Assembly (NCBI GenBank): GCA_945867285.1
Contig: CAMBHX010000109.1
Span: 1-5,317 of the forward strand
Direction of reading: 5' to 3'
Source: Sulfuricurvum sp. IAE1
Lineage (GTDB): Bacteria > Campylobacterota > Campylobacteria > Campylobacterales > Sulfurimonadaceae
DNA: 5,317 nucleotides
The position numbers and the translations under genes were made by a program. Numbering within the stretch: position 1 is the stretch's first letter; every line of letters starts with the position of its first letter. The notes beneath the pieces were generated by a model. It was not told where the DNA came from. It did no database searches and saw only the letters and a list, made by a program, of their open reading frames with translations. This document shows, piece after piece, positions 1 through 5,317 of the stretch.

Positions 1-564
1 GCTATTGTTTCCCAAATGCTCAAAGATTTTAATGTCTCTACGATTGACGATATGATGGTGGGGATTGACTTAAACCCAAAACTGCTTCCAAAGTCGACGC
101 GAAACGTCTATTTCTATCTTCCTCTGCGTATGATGGAGATTTTTCCAACCGTTGCATTGTTTAGTGCTTTGGATATTCACAATCCAAACAATAAAATAAA
201 TCCACCATTTTTTTATTCGTCTGATGGAGCACAAGATGTGGGTAAATCGATCGAGCTTGGAAATGGAATATCACTGTTAAAAGATAAAAACATGATAAGC
301 ATCCAAGGGCAAGAGATTCCTGTTAAAAGTTTTTATGAGGTGGGTTACGGCGAGGACAAAAAAGTTCGTATCAATGAGCAATCTATTTCTTCCAATGGGA
401 TGAGTGTTGTGTATATGGCAAGTTACGGAAAGTTTTTAGTCATGGATGATTTTTATTTCAACAGTGCGTATATTCAGATGTTTGTGTTTGAAAATTATGA
501 TAAAAAGCTTTTTGAGCCCGTTATTTTGGATCCATTGGCAAAAGTCTACAGGCTGAAAGTATAA
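1..564 (+). CDS. pglB: PglB, oligosaccharyltransferase (C-terminal part, 5' truncated by window edge)
   Basis: PglB is the single-subunit bacterial oligosaccharyltransferase (STT3 family). It moves the undecaprenyl-linked glycan to Asn in D/E-X-N-X-S/T sequons on the periplasmic side of the inner membrane. Only the last 187 residues are here. The frame is open from base 1, so the Met at base 16 is internal and not a start. The fragment belongs to the soluble periplasmic domain. The string YLPLRMMEIFPTVALFS matches the same region of Campylobacter PglB. It contains the M-x-x-I motif (Met at 130-132, Ile at 139-141), which in C. lari PglB contacts the +2 Ser/Thr of the acceptor. The beta-rich tail ends in NSAYIQMFVFENYD, LFEPVILDP and KVYRLKV, again very like the C. 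jejuni C-terminus. The membrane domain with the WWD motif and metal-binding acidic residues lies outside the window, so activity cannot be judged. The stop TAA (562-564) is one base before pglE. Identity rests on remembered family sequence and is strong. Confidence 0.95.
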   Translation, partial: AIVSQMLKDFNVSTIDDMMVGIDLNPKLLPKSTRNVYFYLPLRMMEIFPTVALFSALDIHNPNNKINPPFFYSSDGAQDVGKSIELGNGISLLKDKNMISIQGQEIPVKSFYEVGYGEDKKVRINEQSISSNGMSVVYMASYGKFLVMDDFYFNSAYIQMFVFENYDKKLFEPVILDPLAKVYRLKV

Positions 565-565
565 G

Positions 566-1675
566 ATGAATTCCAAGAGATTGTTTTTGTCTCCACCCGA
601 TATGAGTGGTCGAGAATTGGGATATATTGCCGATGCATTTCAAACTAATTATATCGCTCCATTGGGGCCAATGGTGGAGCGTTTTGAACAAAGCATTTGT
701 GATTATACGCTCTCCCCGAACGCTCTTGCTCTTTCATCCGCCACAGCTGCTTTACACTTAGCATTACGTGTTTTGGGTGTAGGGAAGGGCGATATTGTTT
801 TGACCTCAAGTTTTACCTTTATTGGCTCTGTTTCCCCAATTTTGTATCAAAATGCTATCCCCTGTTTTATCGATAGTGATACCAAAAGTTGGAATCTTGA
901 CCCTCAGCTTTTGGTGCAAGCCATAAAAAATGCTCCTCAAAAACCCAAGGCTCTTATTGTGACCCATTTATATGGGCAATGTGCCGACTTGGAAGCTATT
1001 GTTGCGCTATGTAAAGAATATAATATTTATCTCATCGAAGATGCAGCAGAGAGTTTAGGTGCAACATATAAAGATCGACAAAGTGGTACCTTTGGTGATT
1101 TTGGTGTCTATAGTTTTAATGGCAATAAAATCCTCACAACGTCAGGTGGAGGGATGTTGGTGTCGCCCCACAAAGAACTTATAGATAAAGCCCGTTTTTA
1201 CGCTACACAAGCACGTGATGATGCCCCGCACTATGAGCACACTGATTTTGGCTATAACTATCGTATGAGTAATGTTTTGGCTGCCATCGGTGTGGCTCAA
1301 ATGGAAGTCTTGGATGAGCGTATCGCTAAAAAACGACAGATTTTTGAGTGGTATAAGCAAGAGCTTGGAGGTGTAGATGAAATTGCTTTTATGCCTGAGC
1401 TTGCTGATACTGTAGGTAACAGATGGCTAACGACACTAGTATTTTCTAAAAGTGACCCTGACGTGATACGTGTTGCTTTGGAAAAGGAGAATATCGAAAG
1501 TAGACCACTGTGGAAAGCTATGCATCTTCAGCCTCTTTTTGCAGGCGCATTGTGTTGTCAAAATGGTACGGCACAGGCTCTTTTTGACAAAGGGCTTTGT
1601 TTGCCCAGCGGAACTCAGATGTGCCTCGAGGATGTTTCGCGCGTGTCTGGATTGATTATTAAAGCGTTGCGATGA
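566..1675 (+). CDS. pglE: PglE, UDP-4-keto-6-deoxy-GlcNAc C4 aminotransferase
   Basis: This is a PLP-dependent enzyme of the DegT/DnrJ/EryC1/StrS family (369 aa, cytosolic). It should transfer an amino group, normally from glutamate, to C4 of the 4-keto sugar made by PglF. The product is UDP-4-amino-4,6-dideoxy-GlcNAc, the substrate of the acetyltransferase PglD. The N-terminus (FLSPPDMSGREL, then NYIAPLGPMVERFEQS) matches C. jejuni PglE nearly residue for residue. Next come the NALALSSATAALHLALR segment at 52-68, the PLP-ring Asp159 in IEDAAE (157-162) and Lys188 in FNGNKILTTSGGG as the Schiff-base lysine. GYNYRMSN (229-236) and SRPLWKAMH (312-320) follow; they are typical of substrate-site and dimer contacts. 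The start is chosen because it lines up with the PglE N-terminus; no strong Shine-Dalgarno is visible, which fits coupling to pglB. The protein is about 17 residues shorter than the C. jejuni enzyme as I recall it, with the gap around residues 290-310, away from the catalytic motifs. Confidence 0.93.
   Translation: MNSKRLFLSPPDMSGRELGYIADAFQTNYIAPLGPMVERFEQSICDYTLSPNALALSSATAALHLALRVLGVGKGDIVLTSSFTFIGSVSPILYQNAIPCFIDSDTKSWNLDPQLLVQAIKNAPQKPKALIVTHLYGQCADLEAIVALCKEYNIYLIEDAAESLGATYKDRQSGTFGDFGVYSFNGNKILTTSGGGMLVSPHKELIDKARFYATQARDDAPHYEHTDFGYNYRMSNVLAAIGVAQMEVLDERIAKKRQIFEWYKQELGGVDEIAFMPELADTVGNRWLTTLVFSKSDPDVIRVALEKENIESRPLWKAMHLQPLFAGALCCQNGTAQALFDKGLCLPSGTQMCLEDVSRVSGLIIKALR
1672..1675 (+). 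promoter_or_regulatory. ATGA start/stop overlap of pglE and pglF (translational coupling)
   Basis: The pglF ATG (1672-1674) overlaps the pglE TGA (1673-1675) in the sequence ATGA. No good ribosome binding site precedes it, so termination-reinitiation by ribosomes leaving pglE is the likely way pglF is translated. The pglB/pglE junction (TAA at 562-564, ATG at 566-568) is similarly tight, with one base between the codons. Coupling is inferred from the spacing. Confidence 0.8.
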
Positions 1676-3444
1676 TATCCTGGCTTACTCCAACCCACTC
1701 CAAGAGAGTTTTGTTTTTTGTTTTTGCAGATGGTATTTCGTCGGTTTTGACGTTGTATATTGCGTATTTATTGCGATTTAATTTCGACATTCCCGAAGGT
1801 TTTTTGGACCGTTTCTGGTTTATTGCGGTTATTATTATCGGGTTAAAAGCAATATCGATTGCCATTTTTAAGAACTATACAATTGTTTGGCGATTTTTTG
1901 GATTTGACGACATGCGAGGATTGTTTTGGGCGCATTTTGCGACATATGCTATTTTCACGTTATTGTTCGTGATGTTCCCATTGGAATTCAATCCATTTCC
2001 TCGAAGCGTTATTGTCATCGATTTTTTCCTCTCTTTTTTTATGTTGGGCACAATACGATTTTTGAAGCGCTTAATCCTTGAGTCTAGCGGGAGAAGTGAT
2101 GCCTCAATTACTTCGATTATTGTTGGAGCATCTTCGCAGAGTGGTATTTTGATTAAGAGTCTATTGCAGGGGGAGTATTATCCTCTGGCGCTTTTTACGG
2201 TTTTGGAAAAAAATCACAATATGGCTGGATTGTCGATTCATGGAGTGCCAGTCTATAAATTTTCACAGTTAAAAGAATTTTTGGAGAAACATCCAGCTCA
2301 AGTGGCTATTCTCGAAGGGAGTCTTCCGGCAGATGACCTTAAATATATCTACGATATGTTGGGGAATACTACCATTAAGCATATTCGGAGATCTGTTGTC
2401 TTGGGCGGAAGTACGGCGATAATCGAGCCTTTATGTGTTGAAGATTTACTTGCTCGTCATCCTAAAGATCTTGACGCTGACATTATTGGAGCATTTATTA
2501 AAGACAAGATTGTGTTGATTACAGGTGCGGGTGGAAGTATTGGTAGCGAGATTGCCTTGCAGTGCCACTATTTTGGAGCGTCAAAGCTCATTTTAGTTGA
2601 TCACAGTGAATACAATCTCTATCAAATCAGCGAGCAACTGCCTAGTGCTATAGCAAACTTGTCTAATATAATAGATGAGGAATCTTTTTCGTTATTGTTG
2701 AAAACACATACACCAGACATTGTTATTCATGCAGCTGCTTATAAACATGTGCCATTATGCGAAGCGAATATTTCTGCAGCAGTACTAAATAATATTCAAG
2801 GATCACGTAACGTCATTGATTGCGCGATTGCTCATGGTGTACCCAAGATCGTCATTATCTCTACTGACAAAGCAGTGCGCCCTACAAATGTGATGGGGGC
2901 AACTAAACGTATTGTTGAGTTGTACGCTCAAAATGTTGATTCAAAAAAGAGTGAAATTGTCGCCGTTCGTTTTGGAAATGTATTAGGGTCAAGCGGAAGC
3001 GTTATTCCAAAATTCAAAGCACAAATCGAAGCAGGCGGTCCCATAACTCTCACGCATCCTGACATTACTCGCTATTTTATGCTTATAGGAGAGGCGTGCC
3101 AGCTGGTTTTGCAAGCTGCTGCTATTGCACGTGGTGGCGAATTGTTTATTTTAGATATGGGAGAGCCTATTAAAATTATCGATCTAGCCCGCACTATGAT
3201 CAGGCTCTATGCAAAAACTCCTATAGCTATAGAAACGATAGGGTTGCGCGCAGGAGAAAAATTGTATGAAGAGCTATTGATAGACGAGAGTGAGCAAAAA
3301 ACACGTTTTGAATCTATTATGATTGCAGGCTCTTCTTTGCATCCCATTGATCAGCTCAACCATCATATCGATGCTCTTTTAGAGACAAACAACCCTATTG
3401 CTTCTTTAGTTCAAATCGTACCCGAGTTTACCCCTCAAGGGTAA
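1672..3444 (+). CDS. pglF: PglF, membrane-anchored UDP-GlcNAc 4,6-dehydratase
   Basis: PglF (590 aa, the same length as I recall for C. jejuni) is an NAD+-dependent short-chain dehydrogenase/reductase of the CapD/FlaA1/WbpM group. It converts UDP-GlcNAc to UDP-2-acetamido-2,6-dideoxy-4-keto-glucose, the first step toward bacillosamine. About four membrane helices are visible (roughly 12-33, 45-66, 84-103, 112-131), with NPFPRSVIVIDF (107-118) matching Campylobacter PglF. A CoA-binding-like Rossmann region (about 145-250) leads to EDLLARHPKDLD. The catalytic domain starts near 278 with the nucleotide-binding motif TGAGGSIGSE (284-293). HAAAYKHVP (353-361) and ISTDKAVRPTN (396-406) follow. Asp399, Lys400 and Met408 with Lys412 make the active site; Met replaces the usual SDR Tyr of YxxxK, as is normal for this subfamily. 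RFGNVLGSSGSVIPKFKAQ, THPDITRYFM and GLRAGEKLYEELL complete the domain. The ATG is fixed by the family N-terminus and overlaps pglE. The last 17 bases are antisense to the neighbouring gene. Confidence 0.95.
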   Translation: MISWLTPTHSKRVLFFVFADGISSVLTLYIAYLLRFNFDIPEGFLDRFWFIAVIIIGLKAISIAIFKNYTIVWRFFGFDDMRGLFWAHFATYAIFTLLFVMFPLEFNPFPRSVIVIDFFLSFFMLGTIRFLKRLILESSGRSDASITSIIVGASSQSGILIKSLLQGEYYPLALFTVLEKNHNMAGLSIHGVPVYKFSQLKEFLEKHPAQVAILEGSLPADDLKYIYDMLGNTTIKHIRRSVVLGGSTAIIEPLCVEDLLARHPKDLDADIIGAFIKDKIVLITGAGGSIGSEIALQCHYFGASKLILVDHSEYNLYQISEQLPSAIANLSNIIDEESFSLLLKTHTPDIVIHAAAYKHVPLCEANISAAVLNNIQGSRNVIDCAIAHGVPKIVIISTDKAVRPTNVMGATKRIVELYAQNVDSKKSEIVAVRFGNVLGSSGSVIPKFKAQIEAGGPITLTHPDITRYFMLIGEACQLVLQAAAIARGGELFILDMGEPIKIIDLARTMIRLYAKTPIAIETIGLRAGEKLYEELLIDESEQKTRFESIMIAGSSLHPIDQLNHHIDALLETNNPIASLVQIVPEFTPQG

Positions 3445-3445
3445 A
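3427..3445. terminator. Perfect inverted repeat spanning both convergent stop codons; possible weak bidirectional terminator
   Basis: Two 7-bp arms, TTTACCC (3427-3433) and GGGTAAA (3439-3445), flank a 5-base loop CTCAA. The right arm contains the pglF stop TAA (3442-3444). The left arm contains the reverse complement of the opposing gene's TAA (3428-3430). A hairpin could therefore form in both transcripts exactly where translation ends. There is no run of T after the stem on either strand, so it is not a textbook intrinsic terminator. It may act weakly, protect 3' ends, or be chance. No other terminator-like structure is visible between the two convergent genes. Confidence 0.35.
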
Positions 3446-5314
3446 TAATGTCTCAATGGGCTGAGGCTTGCCTATGTGATATCCTTGGGCAAAATCAACT
3501 CCAAGTTCATCTAAAATACGCAATACCGCCCCATTTTCAACATATTCACAGACTGTGGCAATGCCCATGACGTGACCGATTTGGTTGATTGCGTCAACCA
3601 TGGCTCGATTAATCGGATTCATATGAATATCAAGAACAAAAGAACCATCGATTTTGAGATAATCCACCGGCATGTTTTGTAGATAGGAAAACGATGAAAG
3701 ACCGCATCCAAAATCATCCAATGCAAACTTACACCCAAGGGCTCTGAATTCATTAATAAAAGAAAGGGCATTAGACATATTTCCCACCGCTTCGGTCTCA
3801 GTTATTTCAAACGTAATCGTTCCATAAGGAACTCCATAATTCCCAAACAAACCTTTTATGAACTGTTTCGTCCCCTCATCCCCTAAAGTAGCTCCAGAAA
3901 TATTAATACTAAAATGAAGTTCTTGGGAAGTCTTGCGCCAAATCTTCATAAATACTTTAAAAGTATTCTCAATAACCCAACGATCCAGCTTCAACATAAA
4001 TCCATAGCGTTGCGCTGCTGGAATAAATGCCATAGGCAAAATTAATTCTCCATTAGACTCTTGCAAACGCACCAAGACTTCATAACCCTTTCGTTGCACT
4101 ATATCCAATACAGGGACAATAGGTTGAACGAACAGCACAAACGAATTGGCCACCAATGCTTCTTCAAGCCGTCCAAGCCACTGCATCTGATTTCGGCGCT
4201 CCTGTATAGCTGAATCTTGTGGATACGCAACATGGATTCGATTACGCCCTTCATCTTTAGCAGTATAGCATGCAGCATCAGCCTGCGAAAGGAGATTAGT
4301 CAAAGTGCAACACTCTTCCATAATTTCTACTATCCCAATACTTGCACCAATAGCAAAAATATTGCCATTGTAGTTAAACCGATACTCACCAATAGCATTT
4401 AATAACCTATTTGCTTGGATGCTTGCATCATTAACATCGGTATCGATATAAATAATCCCGAACTCATCCCCGCCCAAACGAGCCACAACATCACCCTCTT
4501 TAGCAGATCGCTTCAAAATCAAGGCAACCTGACGAAGTAATTCATCCCCTGCAATGTGGCCACATTTATCATTGACGATTTTGAACTGATCCAAATCAAT
4601 ATAACACATTACATGCGTACTATGTCCATCTTTAGCCGTTTTCATAGCTCCTTCAAGTTGTTTTTCAAATTCAAAGCGGTTGACCAACCCCGTTAAAGAG
4701 TCAATTTTAACCAATTTTTCAAGCTCGAGCGTTCGTTTAGAAACCTCATTTTCAAGGGTATGATTGTAATGTTTCAGCTTTTCGTTAAGCTCACGATTTT
4801 GAAAATCAGCAGTTGCCAACTGATCAGTATTGAGTGTTATTTTATATGCTAACCAAAACAATAACATAACAATGGTGACAATATTGATGACTATCCAAAT
4901 GGGGCTATGAATAAACAAAAATAAAGAAGATAAAAAACTAATTCCAAATACAAAACCAGTTGTTTGAATCCCCCCACACTGAGGTGCCTGTAATGAACAA
5001 TAGTCGCAACGAGCATAGGGCTTAAATCCATTTCGAGCCAAAAGACAATTCATATTTGTCCCTGCTCGATTACCACTCAATCGTCGATCAACCATAGCAA
5101 TCTGATTTTCTTTGGGGAATTTATTGATACATTTAAATCCAATATACCACAGCGCCGACAGACAAAATCCAAAAAAAGTGCTAATCATCATAAAGATACC
5201 CATGAAAATAGCTATTAACCACCCAGCTAACGGCGCAAGAGAGTGAACATAAATTGCTATAGAAACAACAATCAAACGCAATCCTAGTTCAAAAAGTTCG
5301 CTCTCTTTATGCAT
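3428..5314 (-). CDS. Membrane-bound GGDEF-EAL protein (c-di-GMP synthase/phosphodiesterase) with cysteine-rich loop
   Basis: This 628-aa protein makes or breaks cyclic di-GMP. About four membrane helices lie in the first 158 residues. Residues 8-62 resemble the DUF2892/YgaP membrane domain (arginine-rich start, then GW and a TFFGFC...G..C end). Loop 58-117, cytoplasmic by the positive-inside rule, carries Cys90, Cys103, Cys106 and Cys113. A coiled coil (about 165-203) leads to the GGDEF domain, starting DSLTGLVNR (205-213), with an intact GGDEF at 281-285. The upstream inhibitory site reads K-E-G-D (272-275), not R-x-x-D. The EAL domain (about 378-628) reads EVL at 412-414. It keeps every residue known for metal and catalysis in RocR: Glu412, Asn471, Glu503, Asp533, Asp534, Lys554, Glu590 and Gln610, with an intact DDFG loop. 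Phosphodiesterase activity is therefore likely and cyclase activity possible. The Met at 5314-5312 is a plausible start, but the frame stays open to the window edge, so a longer N-terminus and the promoter are not visible. The gene converges on pglF. Confidence 0.9.
   Translation of the reverse strand: MHKESELFELGLRLIVVSIAIYVHSLAPLAGWLIAIFMGIFMMISTFFGFCLSALWYIGFKCINKFPKENQIAMVDRRLSGNRAGTNMNCLLARNGFKPYARCDYCSLQAPQCGGIQTTGFVFGISFLSSLFLFIHSPIWIVINIVTIVMLLFWLAYKITLNTDQLATADFQNRELNEKLKHYNHTLENEVSKRTLELEKLVKIDSLTGLVNRFEFEKQLEGAMKTAKDGHSTHVMCYIDLDQFKIVNDKCGHIAGDELLRQVALILKRSAKEGDVVARLGGDEFGIIYIDTDVNDASIQANRLLNAIGEYRFNYNGNIFAIGASIGIVEIMEECCTLTNLLSQADAACYTAKDEGRNRIHVAYPQDSAIQERRNQMQWLGRLEEALVANSFVLFVQPIVPVLDIVQRKGYEVLVRLQESNGELILPMAFIPAAQRYGFMLKLDRWVIENTFKVFMKIWRKTSQELHFSINISGATLGDEGTKQFIKGLFGNYGVPYGTITFEITETEAVGNMSNALSFINEFRALGCKFALDDFGCGLSSFSYLQNMPVDYLKIDGSFVLDIHMNPINRAMVDAINQIGHVMGIATVCEYVENGAVLRILDELGVDFAQGYHIGKPQPIETLFTLEG
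4976..5047 (-). other. Cysteine cluster C-X12-C-X2-C-X6-C in the GGDEF-EAL protein
   Basis: This stretch encodes residues 90-113: Cys90, then the basic segment LLARNGFKPYAR, then C-D-Y-C, then Cys113 followed by Gly-Gly. Four cysteines at this spacing, between the second and third membrane helices, look like a ligand set for zinc or an iron-sulfur cluster, or a redox switch. The motif is seen directly; the cofactor is a guess, and I do not recognise a named domain for it. Confidence 0.5.
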
Positions 5315-5317
5315 AGC

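Noticed and set aside
1142..1360. Minus-strand open frame of 72 codons within pglE
   Set aside because: It lies wholly inside a well-supported gene in another frame and encodes nothing recognisable; a shadow. The same holds for open frames at 1470-1655 (+), 1659-1865 (-) and 4217-4402 (+).
2667..2672. Perfect TATAAT inside pglF, a possible internal promoter
   Set aside because: It lies in an AT-rich coding stretch with no convincing -35 element at the right distance, and is expected by chance.
2656..2685. PglF lacks the GDVRD-type motif expected for the NAD-binding fold at this point
   Set aside because: The C. jejuni PglF sequence I recall also diverges from that motif here, so it seems a subfamily feature and not a defect.
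2893..2907. Met408 replacing the catalytic Tyr of the SDR YxxxK motif in PglF
   Set aside because: Met at this position is the known state for the inverting/retaining UDP-GlcNAc 4,6-dehydratases of the PglF/WbpM type, with Asp399 and Lys400 taking over catalysis.
3221..3232. 12-bp perfect palindrome CTATAGCTATAG in pglF
   Set aside because: About one 12-bp palindrome is expected by chance in a window of this size, and it encodes ordinary conserved-region protein sequence.
4970..4975. Run of six G on the coding strand of the GGDEF-EAL gene, just after Cys113, considered as a phase-variation tract
   Set aside because: Contingency tracts in Campylobacterota are usually longer G runs; six is within normal coding variation. 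Runs of seven T or A at 2034-2040 and 5171-5177 were dismissed likewise.
1..5317. Window ends begin GCTAT and finish ATAGC, resembling terminal inverted repeats
   Set aside because: Only five bases, both ends cut through coding frames, and there is no transposase or target duplication.

Overview
The window looks like chromosomal DNA from a member of the Campylobacterota (Epsilonproteobacteria). Three consecutive plus-strand genes closely resemble the N-linked protein glycosylation (pgl) genes of Campylobacter. The DNA is moderately AT-rich, but by eye less so than Campylobacter jejuni. It also carries a full-length GGDEF-EAL protein, a type common in free-living relatives (Sulfurospirillum, Sulfurimonas, Sulfuricurvum, Arcobacter groups) and not in C. 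jejuni. A Sulfurospirillum-like or sulfur-oxidising relative is my inference from memory of the families; no search was run.

Layout: (1) 1-564 (+) is the 3' end of pglB, the oligosaccharyltransferase, with its upstream part outside the window. (2) 566-1675 (+) is pglE, a PLP-dependent sugar-nucleotide aminotransferase. (3) 1672-3444 (+) is pglF, the membrane-anchored UDP-GlcNAc 4,6-dehydratase. pglB ends one base before the pglE start, and pglE and pglF overlap at an ATGA, so the three are almost certainly one transcript with coupled translation. (4) 3428-5314 (-) is a convergent gene for a membrane-bound c-di-GMP enzyme. It has a four-helix membrane region with a cysteine-rich cytoplasmic loop, a coiled coil, a GGDEF domain and an EAL domain. 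Its 3' end overlaps that of pglF by 17 bp.

Function: PglF and PglE perform the first two steps in making UDP-N,N'-diacetylbacillosamine (4,6-dehydration of UDP-GlcNAc, then C4 transamination). PglD would acetylate the product, PglC would load it on undecaprenyl phosphate, glycosyltransferases would extend it and PglK would flip it; none of these is in the window. PglB transfers the finished glycan to Asn of periplasmic proteins. The minus-strand gene has no visible biochemical link to glycosylation.

There is almost no non-coding DNA. I see no RNA gene, mobile element, CRISPR array or attachment site. The most interesting points are the N-terminal sensor-like part of the GGDEF-EAL protein (a DUF2892/YgaP-like membrane segment plus a C-X12-C-X2-C-X6-C cluster) and a perfect inverted repeat at the convergent junction that encodes both stop codons and gives both proteins the same F-T-x-x-G ending. 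I did not find a clearly new multi-gene system.
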